This document shows positions 46,468 through 58,809 of a DNA stretch of 64,000 nucleotides, piece by piece. The translations under genes and the position numbers were made by a program. Source of the DNA: Bifidobacterium tsurumiense (GTDB lineage Bacteria > Actinomycetota > Actinomycetes > Actinomycetales > Bifidobacteriaceae); contig NZ_JGZU01000007.1 in NCBI RefSeq assembly GCF_000741765.1, positions 62,001 through 126,000 on the forward strand, given 5' to 3'. Below the pieces are notes generated by a model that saw only the letters and a program-made list of their open reading frames with translations, was not told the DNA's origin and made no database searches. Numbering within the stretch: position 1 is the stretch's first letter; each line of letters begins with the position of its first letter.

Positions 46468-47082
46468 CTACAACCCGTATTCCTGTGCAATGATCTGCCA
46501 CAGGTCATCCGCGGCTTGATCCACCTCGTTATTGACGATAGTGACATCGAACTCTGAAGCGGCAGCCAATTCAACGCGAGCGGTTTCCAATCGCTTGGCA
46601 CGCTGCTCCTCATTCTCCGTGCCACGGCCAACAAGGCGTCGCACTAACTCATCGAAACTCGGCGGTGCGATAAACACATACACCACATCGAGGCCCATTT
46701 GAGAAGCCTTCTCTTTGACGCGGCGGGCACCTTGCAGATCAATTTCCAGAATAGTGGGAATATTGCGATTCATATGATCAAGCACTGGCTGCAACGGCGT
46801 TCCGTACAATGCCATATTGTGCACTCGGGCGGTTTCCAGGAAGTCACCCGAAGCCTCTTTGTCCACAAACTCCTGCTCGGTCATGAACCAATAATTCACA
46901 CCATCGACCTCTCCTGGACGAGGTGCACGCGTTGTGGCGGACACCGAGACCCATATCTCAGGGTGCTTTGCGCGCAAGGCGGCTTCTACGGTTCCTTTGC
47001 CCACAGCCGTGGGGCCGGTCAATACAATCAGTCGCTTCTTTGCTTGTTGGTTGTTCATATGTGATGTGGTCTTATCGACCAT
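46468..47082 (-). CDS. gmk: Guanylate kinase
   Basis: Phosphorylates GMP to GDP. 204 residues. Walker A LTGPTAVGKGT, the GMP-binding block SVSATTRAPRPGEVDGVNYWF, and EIDLQGARRVKE are intact. ATG 47082 lies 11 bases inside the end of pyrF with GAGGGAAAAGG upstream; MNNQQAKK at 47058 is an alternative with weaker support. It is the last gene of the nusB-carA-carB-pyrF-gmk series. Confidence 0.96.
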   Translation of the reverse strand: MVDKTTSHMNNQQAKKRLIVLTGPTAVGKGTVEAALRAKHPEIWVSVSATTRAPRPGEVDGVNYWFMTEQEFVDKEASGDFLETARVHNMALYGTPLQPVLDHMNRNIPTILEIDLQGARRVKEKASQMGLDVVYVFIAPPSFDELVRRLVGRGTENEEQRAKRLETARVELAAASEFDVTIVNNEVDQAADDLWQIIAQEYGL

Positions 47083-47998
47083 CCTTTTCCCTCTCGTCCA
47101 TCGCTGCGTACAGAGCCTCCCGAACGTCCAAGGCCACCGCCTCAGTTGCCTGGGACAATTGCGAAATATCGGGACCGTGTGAGGCGATATATCGTGACAC
47201 AGTGACCAGGACATTGCCCTTGGTGCCTTTGAACACGGATTGCAGGTCCTGAGCTCGTCCGCCTTGCCAACCATAGCCGGGCGCCAGAATAGGGCCGGTG
47301 AATTGCGATGGTTCAACACCGCTGTCATGAACCCACTGCCCACTGGTTGCACCGATTATCAGGCCAACCGATCCCATCCCGGATATTCCTGAATTGAATT
47401 TCTGTGCAGTGCTGGCAATGCCATATGCCACGGTTTTCCCTGCATATTCACCGCTTTGACGAATGGCAGTCTGCAAGCTTGCACCCTCTTGGTTGGAGGT
47501 CAATGAAGCGATAAACACGCCACGGCCATTGTTCAGGGCCTCATTGATCAGACCTCCCAATGAACGGGCGCCGTAATATGGCAACAGGGTTATCGCGTCA
47601 GCAAGCAATGGAGCATCTGGCTTGAAATATGCATCGGCGAAGGCTGAAATCGTGGTGGAAAGTCCTCCGTGCAAACAGTCCACAATCGTGATCACTTCCA
47701 TTTGACGTGCCGCGTACAGCACGCGCTCGAGCGCTTCGAACCCTTTGGAACCGTAGCGCTCGAACATGGAGATCTGGAATTTTACCGCTGCGGCACGTCC
47801 GCCGGTTGCTTGGAGCATACGCATGGAGAACAGCTCCGCGCCTTCGGCGTCGACGTTGTAGCCCCAGTCCGAAAGAAGTTTTCGATGCGGATCGATACCG
47901 ACGCATAATGGACCGTATTTCTCCATCGAATTGCTCAAACGCAAACCAAAATCGGAACGTTGGGCCTGAATCTCTTCGATACTGGGGCTGTCAACCAT
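47072..47998 (-). CDS. pyrF: Orotidine 5'-phosphate decarboxylase-like PyrF (type 2) with altered catalytic motif
   Basis: 308 residues, size and layout of the long (type 2) PyrF. Substrate motifs GPLCVGIDPH (near 29), AVKFQISMFERYG (near 71), TSNQEGAS (near 175) and APGYGWQGGR (near 260) fit. At the catalytic DxKxxD motif, where related enzymes read DAKRGD, this one reads DCLHGG: Asp107 is kept, but the Lys is Leu109 and the second Asp is Gly112. These residues are essential in studied decarboxylases. It lies 2 bp after carB and overlaps gmk, inside the pyrimidine operon, so context supports pyrF while the motif raises doubt about the mechanism. Confidence 0.85.
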   Translation of the reverse strand: MVDSPSIEEIQAQRSDFGLRLSNSMEKYGPLCVGIDPHRKLLSDWGYNVDAEGAELFSMRMLQATGGRAAAVKFQISMFERYGSKGFEALERVLYAARQMEVITIVDCLHGGLSTTISAFADAYFKPDAPLLADAITLLPYYGARSLGGLINEALNNGRGVFIASLTSNQEGASLQTAIRQSGEYAGKTVAYGIASTAQKFNSGISGMGSVGLIIGATSGQWVHDSGVEPSQFTGPILAPGYGWQGGRAQDLQSVFKGTKGNVLVTVSRYIASHGPDISQLSQATEAVALDVREALYAAMDEREKDGR

Positions 47999-48000
47999 GG

Positions 48001-51000
48001 TTATCCTCGACTTTCCAGCGCAAACAGCTGCTGCGCGTGTTCCTGAATGCTCATGATCTGGTAGTCGTTGTTCTTCACCGCCTCAATGGCCATCAGGACG
48101 GCGGAGAACTCCGTAATCGTGGTGAATTGGGGAAGATCGGCTGCAATGGCTGCCGCACGAATGGAATAGCCATCCGAGCGAGAACCTCGCGAGTTCGGCG
48201 TATTCAATACCATGTCTATCTTACCGTCTTCGATCAGTTCGACAACATTCTTGCCGATGCTTCCCTCAGCATGATCGACAGGCACCGGAGCGCCGATTGC
48301 GGTATCCACGCGGGTGGAGATCTTGTCGACGATTGTCGATTCGATACCATACCTGCGCAAAACAGAGGCAGTGCCTTCTGTTGCCCAGATCTTGAAGCCG
48401 AGTTCATGCAAACGCACGGCCATCAGAGGCAGCTGACGCTTATCGGTATCGTTCACCGAAAGGAAGACGTTGCCGCTCGTTGGCAAACCGCCTTCGTATG
48501 CAGCCAACTGGCTCTTGGCGAATGCGTGCGGGAAGTCACGATCGAATCCCATAACCTCACCGGTTGAACGCATTTCAGGCCCCAGCAAGATATCAACGGT
48601 TTTGCCCACAGGAGTGCGGAAGCGCTTGAAAGGAAGCACTGATTCCTTGATAGCAACCTGCTGACCGCGACGAACCATGCCACCGTCACCCTTCGGCAGC
48701 AGCAAACCACGTTCGCGCTGCTTGGCGATGCTCTCGCCAGCCATAATGCGCGCAGCCGCCTTTGCCAAAGCAACACCGGTCGCCTTGGAAGCGAATGGGA
48801 CGGTACGAGAGGCGCGAGGATTGGCTTCGATGACGTAGAGGGTATTGGCCATGAAGGCGTACTGCACATTCATCAAACCGCGCACGCTGCAGCCCTTGGC
48901 AATGGCGTAGGTGGCTTCACGCAACCGTCGGATCTGATCATCGGACAATGTGCTCGGCGGAAGCGTGCATGCGGCGTCACCTGAGTGCACGCCGGCTTCT
49001 TCCACATGCTCCATGATGCCGCCGATATACAGCTCATCACCATCGAATAGTGCGTCCACATCGATTTCGATGGCATCCTGCAAGAACTTATCGATAAGCA
49101 GAGGGGAAGGAAGCCGTCCTGAGACCACGGTATCGGCCTGCGCTTCATTCAATGCACGCTCGACATACTTCTGCAGCTGATCATCGTCATACACGATTTC
49201 CATGCCTCGGCCACCCAAGACGTAGCTTGGGCGAACCAGCACAGGATACCCGATGGAATGCGCTGCCTCACGTGCTTCGTCAAGGCTCAGAGCGGTACCA
49301 TAGCGCGGTGCGTTCAGGTGTTCCTTGCGTAGCACCTCGCCGAAGAGCTCACGGTTCTCTGCCAAATCGATGGCTTCTGGCGTGGTGCCGAGAATCGGCA
49401 CGCCGGCTGCCTTCAGACGGGCTGCAAGGGAGAGCGGGGTCTGGCCACCCAGCTGGACGATGACGCCCTTGACAGGGCCTGCCTTCTTTTCTGCCTCGTA
49501 TATTTCCAGCACATCTTCAAAGGTGAGTGGCTCGAAATACAGACGATCGGACATGTCATAATCCGTGGATACGGTCTCAGGATTGCAATTGACCATGATG
49601 GTGTCATAGTCCTTGCCCAATTCCTGCACCGCATGCACGCAGGTGTAATCGAATTCGATACCCTGACCGATACGGTTTGGTCCGGAACCCAAAATGATCA
49701 CCGCTTCGCGTTCACGAGGACGCAATTCGCTTTCATCGGCGTAGCAGGAGTAGTAGTACGGCGTCACCGCATCGAATTCCGCAGCGCATGTATCAACCGT
49801 CTTGTACACAGGGCGAATGCCATAATTCCAGCGCAATTCGCGAATGGTGTTCTCCCCTTCGTCGCCCAGATTGCGCAAATGAGCGATTTGCACATCGGAA
49901 AGACCTGCCATCTTGGCGCGTTTGAGCACTCGCGGAGTCAATGTCTCAGAAGACTTGACCTCCATGGCCATATCGTTGATCAGCATGAGCTGGCGCAGGA
50001 ACCATGGATCGATCTTGGTGGCAGCGAATAATTGATCCAACGATGCACCGCCCCAAATGGCACGCTGCAGCTGCAGATAACGATGCTCAGTCGGCTTATG
50101 GGCGTCCTGCAACAATTGCGCGACTTCTTCAGGAGACGGCCTCTCGCCATCCCAATTGAAGCCCATATGACGCTTGTCGATAGAACGCATCGCCTTGCCC
50201 AAGGACTCTTGGAAGTTGCCACCCAAGGCCATCGCTTCGCCAACGGACTTCATAGAAGTGGTCAGACCCGGATCGGCACCCGGGAATTTTTCGAATGCAA
50301 AGCGAGGAACCTTGGTGACCACGTAATCGATCGTCGGCTCAAAGCTGGCAGGAGTGGACTGAGTGATGTCATTACGGATCTCGTCCAGCGTGTATCCCAA
50401 AGCGAGCTTTGTGGCAATCTTGGCGATCGGGAAGCCCGTGGCCTTCGATGCCAGAGCGGATGAACGCGAAACACGAGGATTCATCTCAATGACGATAATG
50501 CGTCCGGTTTCGGGGTGAATGGCGAACTGAATATTGCAGCCACCGGTATCCACGCCCACGCCGCGAATAATGCGGATGCCGATATCACGCATACGCTGGT
50601 ATTCGCGATCGGTCAGCGTGAAAACAGGTGCGACAGTGATGGAATCACCGGTATGCACACCCACGGGATCAACGTTCTCAATCGGGCAGACCACCACAAC
50701 GTTATCGTTACGGTCGCGCATCAGCTCCAGCTCGAATTCCTTCCAGCCTTCGATGCCCTCTTCCAATAGCACCTCATCGGTCGGGGAATAATGCAGACCT
50801 GCACCGGCGATGCGATGCAATTCCTCTTCGTTATGGGCGATGCCCGAGCCGAGACCACCCATGGTGAAGCTTGGACGCACGACCACGGGGAAACCAAGCT
50901 CCTTGGCTATGGAATCCACTTCTTCCATCGAGTGCGCGATGAATGAACGTGCAGATTCGCCGCCCGCTTCATCAACAACCTTCTTGAACAGCTCGCGGTC

Positions 51001-51381
51001 CTCTCCGCGATCGATGGCTTCCAAGGATGCGCCGATGAGCTCCACATGGTACTTTTCCAGCACGCCGGCTTCACCCAATGCCATGGCCGCATTCAAAGCG
51101 GTCTGTCCTCCCAAGGTGGGAAGCAGGGCATCAGGGCGTTCCTTAGCGATGATCTGTTCGAGAATGGGCGTTGCAATGGGCTCGATATATGTGGCATCCG
51201 CCATTTCCGGATCGGTCATGATCGTTGCCGGATTGGAATTGACCAAGATAACCCGGATGCCCTCTTCACGCAGGACTCGGCATGCCTGCGTACCTGAATA
51301 ATCGAACTCGGCAGCCTGTCCGATGACAATAGGGCCTGAGCCGATAACCATTACGGACTTGATGTCGCTGCGCTTAGGCAT
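48001..51381 (-). CDS. carB: Carbamoyl-phosphate synthase large subunit
   Basis: Makes carbamoyl phosphate for pyrimidines and arginine from ammonia, bicarbonate and two ATP. 1126 residues with two homologous synthetase halves (about 1-400 and 560-950), each starting with a GSGPIVIGQ or [10 protein letters not shown] pre-ATP-grasp loop and containing ATP-grasp motifs ([26 protein letters not shown]). The C-terminal MGS-like allosteric domain (about 960-1126) is present. ATG 51381 begins 6 bp before the carA stop, with GGAGGAAAACC upstream; the ORF from 51447 is too long. It is coupled to carA and pyrF. Confidence 0.98.
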   Translation of the reverse strand: MPKRSDIKSVMVIGSGPIVIGQAAEFDYSGTQACRVLREEGIRVILVNSNPATIMTDPEMADATYIEPIATPILEQIIAKERPDALLPTLGGQTALNAAMALGEAGVLEKYHVELIGASLEAIDRGEDRELFKKVVDEAGGESARSFIAHSMEEVDSIAKELGFPVVVRPSFTMGGLGSGIAHNEEELHRIAGAGLHYSPTDEVLLEEGIEGWKEFELELMRDRNDNVVVVCPIENVDPVGVHTGDSITVAPVFTLTDREYQRMRDIGIRIIRGVGVDTGGCNIQFAIHPETGRIIVIEMNPRVSRSSALASKATGFPIAKIATKLALGYTLDEIRNDITQSTPASFEPTIDYVVTKVPRFAFEKFPGADPGLTTSMKSVGEAMALGGNFQESLGKAMRSIDKRHMGFNWDGERPSPEEVAQLLQDAHKPTEHRYLQLQRAIWGGASLDQLFAATKIDPWFLRQLMLINDMAMEVKSSETLTPRVLKRAKMAGLSDVQIAHLRNLGDEGENTIRELRWNYGIRPVYKTVDTCAAEFDAVTPYYYSCYADESELRPREREAVIILGSGPNRIGQGIEFDYTCVHAVQELGKDYDTIMVNCNPETVSTDYDMSDRLYFEPLTFEDVLEIYEAEKKAGPVKGVIVQLGGQTPLSLAARLKAAGVPILGTTPEAIDLAENRELFGEVLRKEHLNAPRYGTALSLDEAREAAHSIGYPVLVRPSYVLGGRGMEIVYDDDQLQKYVERALNEAQADTVVSGRLPSPLLIDKFLQDAIEIDVDALFDGDELYIGGIMEHVEEAGVHSGDAACTLPPSTLSDDQIRRLREATYAIAKGCSVRGLMNVQYAFMANTLYVIEANPRASRTVPFASKATGVALAKAAARIMAGESIAKQRERGLLLPKGDGGMVRRGQQVAIKESVLPFKRFRTPVGKTVDILLGPEMRSTGEVMGFDRDFPHAFAKSQLAAYEGGLPTSGNVFLSVNDTDKRQLPLMAVRLHELGFKIWATEGTASVLRRYGIESTIVDKISTRVDTAIGAPVPVDHAEGSIGKNVVELIEDGKIDMVLNTPNSRGSRSDGYSIRAAAIAADLPQFTTITEFSAVLMAIEAVKNNDYQIMSIQEHAQQLFALESRG

Positions 51382-52588
51382 TGGGGTTTTCCTCCTTGGC
51401 GGAACGCATGAGCTCCACAAAACGATCGAACAAATATGCGGCATCATGCGGGCCTGCCGCGGCTTCAGGATGGTATTGCACCGAGAATGCAGGAATATCT
51501 ACGCATTGCAGGCCTTCAACCACATCGTCATTGAGATCGACATGGGAGACGAATACCTTGCCATAATGTCCGTTGTCATAAGGAGCATCCACCTGCTCCC
51601 CGATCGGCGCATCGACTGCGAATCCATGGTTGTGAGCGGTGACCTCGACCTTGCCTGTGGTCAGATCCTTGACCGGCTGGTTGATTCCTCGGTGACCGAA
51701 TTTGAGCTTGTATGTGCCGAATCCGAGGGCGCGGCCAAGCAACTGGTTGCCGAAGCAGATTCCAAAGAATGGGTATCCGGCATCCAAAACCTTGCGCAGC
51801 AGGGAAACAACGGCATCCGCCTGTTCAGGATCTCCTGGGCCATTGGAGAAGAACACACCATCCGGATGCAATTGCTCAAGTTCTTCAAAGGTGATGTCCG
51901 ATGGCAACACATGCACTCGGCATCCGCGTTCAGCCATGCGCTGCGGGGTCATTGCCTTGATACCCAAATCGATCGCTGCAACGGTGAACAGCGGCTGCTT
52001 GCCTTCCCACTCCCCTTGTGGCTCGACAACATATGCCTGCTTGGTGCTGACCTCGTCGTACAGGCGCATACCCTTCATTTGGGCAATGCCTCGAACTTCT
52101 TCAAGCATCGAATCGATGGAACGCAAGGCGCCCTGTTCCATAAGGGCGTCACCAGAGAAAATGCCGGCACGCATAACACCAGCCGAACGCAGATGGCGAA
52201 CCAGCTTTCGTGTATCTATGCGACCAATGCCAACGACCGATTCTTGTTTCAAATCGTCATCAAGGCTACCTGTCGCACGCCAATTACTGACGATGGGACT
52301 GGGATCGCGGACCACATATCCGGCAACCCAAATACGCTGTGATTCCGGATCATCGCGGTTGACCCCAGTATCCCCGATATGCGGGAAGGTTTGCACCACA
52401 ATCTGACGATCATAACTTGGATCGGTAAGCGTCTCCTGATATCCGGTCATGCCGGTGGAAAAGACTATTTCACCGAAAGTCGATCCGACTGCGCCGTAGG
52501 GTTCACCTACGTACACTTCCCCGTCTTCCAAAATAAGAACGGCATCATCGGGAGAGAAACTCAACCTTGCGGAATCGTTCTGGTTCAC
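51374..52588 (-). CDS. carA: Carbamoyl-phosphate synthase small subunit
   Basis: Glutamine amidotransferase subunit that supplies ammonia to CarB. 404 residues. N-terminal CPSase_sm domain ([34 protein letters not shown]). C-terminal class I GATase has the catalytic Cys in [14 protein letters not shown] and the His-x-Glu near the end ([10 protein letters not shown]). Start is GTG 52588 with AAGGGGGTTGTA. No PyrR gene or obvious attenuator was seen in the 77 bp after nusB. Confidence 0.97.
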   Translation of the reverse strand: MNQNDSARLSFSPDDAVLILEDGEVYVGEPYGAVGSTFGEIVFSTGMTGYQETLTDPSYDRQIVVQTFPHIGDTGVNRDDPESQRIWVAGYVVRDPSPIVSNWRATGSLDDDLKQESVVGIGRIDTRKLVRHLRSAGVMRAGIFSGDALMEQGALRSIDSMLEEVRGIAQMKGMRLYDEVSTKQAYVVEPQGEWEGKQPLFTVAAIDLGIKAMTPQRMAERGCRVHVLPSDITFEELEQLHPDGVFFSNGPGDPEQADAVVSLLRKVLDAGYPFFGICFGNQLLGRALGFGTYKLKFGHRGINQPVKDLTTGKVEVTAHNHGFAVDAPIGEQVDAPYDNGHYGKVFVSHVDLNDDVVEGLQCVDIPAFSVQYHPEAAAGPHDAAYLFDRFVELMRSAKEENPNA

Positions 52589-52665
52589 TACAACCCCCTT
52601 ATTCCATGGGTTACTGTACCAAGACTATCGGCCGGTTAGGACGCTCCCCCGGCCAATTGCCGGTA

Positions 52666-53235
52666 CTATTTCGTCTGTTCTTCGTTAGGTTTTTCTGTTG
52701 TATTGGAGGCTTGTTCTGTCACAGCATCCGCTGCCTGGTCATCGCCTCGAGATCCTGAATCAAGGGGTATTTCCTCAGCCTGCAATGCCGGATCCTCACC
52801 ATCATCTGGCGACGAAGGTGAAAACTGCCTCATCACTTCTTCATCGGCACAGATCGCGCTGAGCAATCCGTGAATGAATGACGGCGCATCATCATCACTT
52901 AACGTTTTGGCCAAACCAAGTGCCTCGTCGATGGCCACCTTATTGGGCACTTCCTGATTGAACAAGATCTCCCATGTGGCGATACGCAAAATATTGCGAT
53001 CGACAACCGCCATACGACGTATTTTCCATCCAGTGGAATGGTCATTCAGAATACGGTCGATAACGCGGCCATGTTCTGCAACACCTCTGACGATGTCGAT
53101 GGAATACGATGGCAATGGTGTCTGTGCACCTGGCTCTGCGATGCGCTCAGCAAGAAGGGACAGGATGTCCTGTCCCTTCTCATCCGCTTCGTACAACGTG
53201 TTCAGAGCCCTTTTACGAGCGGTGGAACGTGCCAT
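52666..53235 (-). CDS. nusB: Transcription antitermination factor NusB
   Basis: RNA-binding factor for rRNA antitermination, with NusE and NusA. 189 residues. The NusB fold covers about 1-140 (ARSTARKRALNTLYEADEKG; RMAVVDRNILRIATWEIL; NKVAIDEALGLAKTLSDDDAPSFIHGLL). An acidic, low-complexity tail of about 45 residues (Glu, Asp, Ser) is added. It lies 21 bp after efp and 77 bp before carA, an arrangement common in actinobacteria. Confidence 0.95.
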   Translation of the reverse strand: MARSTARKRALNTLYEADEKGQDILSLLAERIAEPGAQTPLPSYSIDIVRGVAEHGRVIDRILNDHSTGWKIRRMAVVDRNILRIATWEILFNQEVPNKVAIDEALGLAKTLSDDDAPSFIHGLLSAICADEEVMRQFSPSSPDDGEDPALQAEEIPLDSGSRGDDQAADAVTEQASNTTEKPNEEQTK

Positions 53236-53256
53236 GAAGCTTTACCCCTATACTGC

Positions 53257-53820
53257 TTAGTTTTCGCGACCCAAATAAGAACCGTCGCGGGTATCTACCT
53301 TGACTTTTTCGCCTTCGCCGACGAAAAGCGGAACCTGAATCTCGGCGCCGGTTTCCACCGTTGCAGGCTTGGTACCCGCATTGGAACGGTTGCCCTGCAG
53401 ACCTGGCTCGGTATGCGTGATGGTCAGAATGACCGAAGCAGGCAATTCGACGCTCAACGGGGTGCCGTCGTGGAAGCTGACGATGCACTCGGTTCCTTCG
53501 AGCAGATACTTGCTCTGATCGCCGACCAGGCTCTTCGGGATAAAGCTCTGGTCATATGTGGTCATATCCATGAAGACGTAGTTATCGCCATCTTCGTATG
53601 AATACTGCAGAGTGCGATTATCCACGGTCTCGAATTCCATCTTCATGCCGGCGTTGAATGTCTTGTCAACGATCTTTCCGGAGAGAACGTTCTTGATGGT
53701 TGTGCGCACGAAAGCAGGCCCCTTGCCCGGCTTGACGTGCTGGAACTTCACTACGGTCCACAGCTGTCCGTCCAGGTTCAATACCGAACCGTTCTTGATG
53801 TCATTGGTAGTTTGTGCCAC
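53257..53820 (-). CDS. efp: Translation elongation factor P
   Basis: Relieves ribosome stalling at polyproline stretches. 187 residues in three beta-barrel domains. The tip loop is [11 protein letters not shown], the PGKGP type that in Corynebacterium glutamicum works without lysine modification; no EpmA/DHS partner is seen here. Ends with [18 protein letters not shown], the family signature. Start is GTG 53820 with AGGTGACTAG upstream. It begins an efp-nusB unit. Confidence 0.96.
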   Translation of the reverse strand: MAQTTNDIKNGSVLNLDGQLWTVVKFQHVKPGKGPAFVRTTIKNVLSGKIVDKTFNAGMKMEFETVDNRTLQYSYEDGDNYVFMDMTTYDQSFIPKSLVGDQSKYLLEGTECIVSFHDGTPLSVELPASVILTITHTEPGLQGNRSNAGTKPATVETGAEIQVPLFVGEGEKVKVDTRDGSYLGREN

Positions 53821-54166
53821 GTCTAGTCACCTATTCTTCGATGTCGTTAGGGCAATACGTAAAAATGCCTTGGCTATTATGCCACAATGCCTATACCGGC
53901 TAATTCATGTGTCCAATACCAAGTATTTACCAGCATATCAACGTCAAAACACCATTGTTTTCCACCGTGAATTGCATTGGCCAACCACAAGTGATGATCG
54001 ACTGCACACGACAATACGCGATGTCTGGGCAATTGATTGCTGTATCTCGCATTGGAAGGAAGGGCTGAATGCGAGGAATCAGAGCAACAAAAAGGGCGCT
54101 TCCGTTACAACGGAAGCGCCCTTTCATAACGCTAGTTCAACGCGTCATGCTTTGGTGTCGAACCTC
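53821..54166. other. Intergenic region between efp and tuf
   Basis: 346 bp with no supported gene. A -10-like CATAAT on the minus strand at 53881-53876 may drive efp-nusB. The part near 54091 is the tuf terminator. The short open frames in it have neither codon bias nor a ribosome site. Confidence 0.5.
54091..54124 (-). terminator. Terminator of the str operon (after tuf)
   Basis: A perfect stem of 15-16 bp (AAAGGGCGCTTCCGTT with its complement) and a minimal loop, followed on the minus strand by TTGTTGC, 42 bp after the tuf stop. Confidence 0.92.
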
Positions 54167-55366
<1,200 letters not shown>

Positions 55367-55435
55367 GTGTTGTCCTCCTGGACGTCTCGTAGTTTGCCCC
55401 ACACACACCTGCGTGCAAGGCACTCGCTACATATT

Positions 55436-55502
55436 ACTGGGTTTCTGGGTTGTGTGCCACTTCAGTGCCCGAACCCAGTCAACGCTAAAGAATAATAGCG
55501 TT
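55436..55502 (-). promoter_or_regulatory. Hairpins and possible tuf promoter in the fusA-tuf gap
   Basis: Two stems: AACGCTA/TAGCGTT (55481-55502) and ACTGGGTT/AACCCAGT (55436-55443 with 55472-55479). On the minus strand TAATAT follows the second stem, with GTGGCA 18 bp before it, a weak promoter. tuf may thus have its own promoter in addition to read-through from fusA. Confidence 0.45.
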
Positions 55503-55538
55503 AACTGGAGACAGACACACTGAAGAAACAACGCATTA

Positions 55539-57668
55539 TTACTCGCCGCGCTGGGCCTTGATGATCTCGTCTGCAACGGCCTTCGGGACCTCTGCATAGG
55601 AGTCCATCTGCATGGTGAACATTGCGCGACCCTGAGTCTTGGAACGCAGATCGCCGATGTAACCAAACATCTCGCTCAGCGGAACCTTGGCGTCGATGAC
55701 CTTGACACCCGTGGAATCGGTCATGGACTGGATGGCGCCACGACGGGAGTTGATATCGCCCATCACATCGCCCATATACTCTTCTGGAGTACGAACTTCC
55801 ACTGCCATGATCGGCTCGAGGATAACCGGATGAGCCTTGGGAGCGGCTTCCTTGAAGCACATCGAACCTGCGATCTTGAAGGCCATTTCCGAGGAATCCA
55901 CGTCGTGAACCTGACCGTCGGTGACGGTGGCCTTGACGCCGACAACCGGGAAGCCTGCCAAAACGCCGGATTCCATGGCTTCCTTGACACCAGCATCGAT
56001 AGAAGGAATGAATTCCTTGGTGATGTGTCCGCCGGTGACCTCGTTGACGAATTCGTAGGTCTCGCCCTCTTCGGTGTTCAAAGGCTCGAAGTTCATCAGG
56101 ACCTTTGCGAACTGACCGGAACCACCAGTCTGCTTCTTGTGGGTGTATTCCTGGTTCATGACGGCCTTGCGGATGGTCTCGCGGTAAGCGACCTGAGGCT
56201 TGCCGACATTGGCCTCCACCTTGAACTCGCGACGCATACGGTCGACGATGATGTCAAGCTGAAGCTCGCCCATGCCGGAAATCAGGGTCTGACCGGACTC
56301 TTCGTCGGTCTTCACCTGGAAGGTCGGATCCTCGTCGGAGAGCTTTGCCAAAGCGATGCTCATCTTCTCCTGATCGGCCTTGGTCTTAGGCTCCACGGCA
56401 ACCTCGATAACAGGATCGGGGAAGGTCATGGATTCAAGGGAGATCGGCGCCTTCTCATCGCACAGGGTGTCACCGGTGGTGACATTCTTCAAACCGACGA
56501 AGGTGTAGATGTTGCCTGCATCTGCAGAGTCAACAGGGTTTTCCTTGTCAGCGTGCATCTGGAAGATCTTACCGACGCGTTCCTTCTTGCCCTTGGTGGA
56601 ATCCAGCAAGGTGTCGCCGGACTTGGCGGTACCGGAGTACACGCGCACGAAGACCAGCTTGCCGTAGAAGGGGTGGGTCGAGATCTTGAAGACCAGACCT
56701 GCGAAAGGCTCGTCCAAAACCGGCTTGCGGTCGATTTCGATGGATTCATCACGAGGATCGAAACCAACGATGGACGGAACATCCTCAGGAGAAGGCAGGT
56801 AGTCGACGACCGCGTCCAGCATAGGCTGCACGCCCTTGTCCTTGAAAGCGGAACCGCAGGTCACCGGGTAGGCTTCGCGAGCGATGGTGAGCTTGCGGAT
56901 GCCTGCACGGATTTCATCTTCGGTCAAATCGCCGTTTTCGAGGTATTTCTCGAGCAGCTCTTCATCGGACTCTGCCACCTGGTCGAGCAGCTGAGCACGA
57001 TACTCTTCTGCACGATCCTGCAAATCGGCAGGAATGTCGGTGGTCTCGTAATGAGCGCCCAAATCGCCGGAAACATCAGTCCACTGATAGGCCTTCATGC
57101 GGACGAGGTCCACAACGCCGATGAAGTCGTTCTCAGCGCCGATAGGCAGCTGGATGACCAAAGGAGTTGCACCGAGCTTTTCCTTGATGGTGTCTACCGA
57201 GTAATAGAAGTCGGCGCCGAGCTTATCCATCTTGTTGATGAAGCAGATGCGCGGAACGCCATACTTGTCGGCCTGACGCCACACGGTTTCGGACTGGGGT
57301 TCCACACCTTCCTTGCCGTCGAAAACAGCCACGGCACCATCGAGCACGCGCAGGGAGCGCTCCACCTCGGCCGTGAAGTCCACGTGGCCTGGGGTGTCGA
57401 TGATGTTGATCTGGAACTGCTTGTCAGTGTCATGAGTCTGACGGTTCCAGAAGCATGTGGTTGCTGCGGACTGAATGGTGATACCACGTTCCTGCTCCTG
57501 AGCCATGAAGTCCATGGTCGAAGCGCCATCGTGGGTCTCACCGATCTTGTAGTTCTTGCCCGTGTAGAACAGAATACGTTCGGTGGTGGTGGTCTTTCCA
57601 GCATCGATGTGAGCCATGATGCCGATGTTACGAACCTGATTCAGGTCGTGGAGCACGTCTTGTGCCAT
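55539..57668 (-). CDS. fusA: Elongation factor G
   Basis: Translocation GTPase, 709 residues in five domains. [24 protein letters not shown] at the N-terminus, [20 protein letters not shown] and the domain IV-V blocks [11 protein letters not shown] and [27 protein letters not shown] are intact. GTTAAGGAAAACTC precedes the ATG at 57668; the gap to rpsG is 27 bp. Heavy codon bias creates a 734-codon antisense frame that is not a gene. Confidence 0.99.
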   Translation of the reverse strand: MAQDVLHDLNQVRNIGIMAHIDAGKTTTTERILFYTGKNYKIGETHDGASTMDFMAQEQERGITIQSAATTCFWNRQTHDTDKQFQINIIDTPGHVDFTAEVERSLRVLDGAVAVFDGKEGVEPQSETVWRQADKYGVPRICFINKMDKLGADFYYSVDTIKEKLGATPLVIQLPIGAENDFIGVVDLVRMKAYQWTDVSGDLGAHYETTDIPADLQDRAEEYRAQLLDQVAESDEELLEKYLENGDLTEDEIRAGIRKLTIAREAYPVTCGSAFKDKGVQPMLDAVVDYLPSPEDVPSIVGFDPRDESIEIDRKPVLDEPFAGLVFKISTHPFYGKLVFVRVYSGTAKSGDTLLDSTKGKKERVGKIFQMHADKENPVDSADAGNIYTFVGLKNVTTGDTLCDEKAPISLESMTFPDPVIEVAVEPKTKADQEKMSIALAKLSDEDPTFQVKTDEESGQTLISGMGELQLDIIVDRMRREFKVEANVGKPQVAYRETIRKAVMNQEYTHKKQTGGSGQFAKVLMNFEPLNTEEGETYEFVNEVTGGHITKEFIPSIDAGVKEAMESGVLAGFPVVGVKATVTDGQVHDVDSSEMAFKIAGSMCFKEAAPKAHPVILEPIMAVEVRTPEEYMGDVMGDINSRRGAIQSMTDSTGVKVIDAKVPLSEMFGYIGDLRSKTQGRAMFTMQMDSYAEVPKAVADEIIKAQRGE

Positions 57669-57695
57669 GAGTTTTCCTTAACTCTTAAACTCGGA

Positions 57696-58166
57696 TTACC
57701 AGCGGTAGTGGGCGAAGGCCTTGTTGGCCTCTGCCATCTTGTGGGTGTCCTCGCGACGCTTGACGGAAGCGCCAAGGCCGTTGGATGCGTCGAGAATCTC
57801 GTTAGCGAGACGCTCAGACATCGTCTTCTCACGACGAGCGCGGGAGAAGTCGGTAAGCCAACGCAAGGAAAGGGTGTTCGCGCGGGCGGGCTTGACCTCG
57901 ACCGGGACCTGGTAGGTTGCGCCGCCGACTCGACGGGAGCGAACCTCAAGGCTCGGGCGAATGTTGTCCAGTGCACGCTTGAGCACTGCCACCGGTTCCT
58001 GCTCGGTCTTTTCCTTAACCATATCGAGTGCTGAGTACACGATGTCCTCGGCAATCGACTTCTTGCCGTCGAGCAGAATCTTGTTGATGAGCTGCGCCAC
58101 TACGGTCGAGCCGTAAATAGGATCTGGCAGCACCTGATGCTTCTTAGCTGGTCCTTTACGTGACAT
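57696..58166 (-). CDS. rpsG: 30S ribosomal protein S7
   Basis: Primary binder of the 16S rRNA 3' domain. 156 residues, normal: [31 protein letters not shown] at the start and [26 protein letters not shown] in the middle. AAGAGAT precedes the ATG at 58166, 5 bp after the rpsL stop. Confidence 0.98.
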   Translation of the reverse strand: MSRKGPAKKHQVLPDPIYGSTVVAQLINKILLDGKKSIAEDIVYSALDMVKEKTEQEPVAVLKRALDNIRPSLEVRSRRVGGATYQVPVEVKPARANTLSLRWLTDFSRARREKTMSERLANEILDASNGLGASVKRREDTHKMAEANKAFAHYRW

Positions 58167-58171
58167 ATCTC

Positions 58172-58543
58172 TTACTTCGCCTTCTTTGCTCCGTACAGGG
58201 AACGACCCTGCTTGCGGTCCTTGACGCCCTGGGTATCAAGAGCGCCGCGCACGATGTGGTAACGCACGCCTGGCAGATCCTTCACACGGCCGCCGCGCAC
58301 GAGCACGATGGAGTGCTCCTGCAGGTTGTGGCCTTCGCCTGGGATGTAGGCGGTAACTTCGACGCCCGAGCTCAAACGCACACGAGCGACCTTACGCAAA
58401 GCCGAGTTCGGCTTCTTCGGGGTGGTGGTATACACACGGGTGCACACGCCGCGACGCAGCGGGCTTCCCTTCAAGGCCAAAGTCTTTGACTTCTTCGGCT
58501 TGGCCTGACGTCCCTTACGGACAAGCTGTTCAATCGTAGGCAA
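58172..58543 (-). CDS. rpsL: 30S ribosomal protein S12
   Basis: Decoding-centre protein, site of streptomycin resistance. 123 residues, normal: [31 protein letters not shown] (the Lys of PKKPNSA is present, as in sensitive strains), and [19 protein letters not shown]. The start codon is TTG at 58543 with GGAGAACTGAAG upstream; no ATG or GTG lies at this position and an upstream extension would be without family support. First gene of the str operon. Confidence 0.97.
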   Translation of the reverse strand: MPTIEQLVRKGRQAKPKKSKTLALKGSPLRRGVCTRVYTTTPKKPNSALRKVARVRLSSGVEVTAYIPGEGHNLQEHSIVLVRGGRVKDLPGVRYHIVRGALDTQGVKDRKQGRSLYGAKKAK

Positions 58544-58809
58544 CTTCAGTTCTCCGATTCGATGATGTAATCTTCTTTGGTGCTGCCGCCACACTGCGGC
58601 CACACTCCCCCGGAATCGGAAAAGAATAACAGCCACAGTCCACCGGCCCGATGGCCCGCGACTCTCCTGCACCGCATTACTGCATGCATTCACCGAATCG
58701 GCGGGATATCCCAGCGTCTGCTCCTATTACATAAGGCGCACCGCTGGCACACACGATTTACTACGATATCATCGTGTCTCTACGATTGCGCCCACGGCGT
58801 GGCGCACCA
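58544..58809. promoter_or_regulatory. rpsL upstream region
   Basis: 266 bp between the sortase stop and rpsL, both on the minus strand. It must contain the str operon promoter and a sortase terminator. Seen: ACGAT/ATCGT palindrome (58763-58775) and TGCGCC/GGCGCA stem (58787-58806). No sure promoter hexamers were picked. Confidence 0.35.

Noticed and set aside
51323..52342. 339-codon open frame opposite carA
   Set aside because: Antisense shadow of carA.
55830..58034. 734-codon open frame on the plus strand opposite fusA and rpsG
   Set aside because: It is the antisense shadow of highly biased codons; no ribosome site, and the opposite genes are certain.
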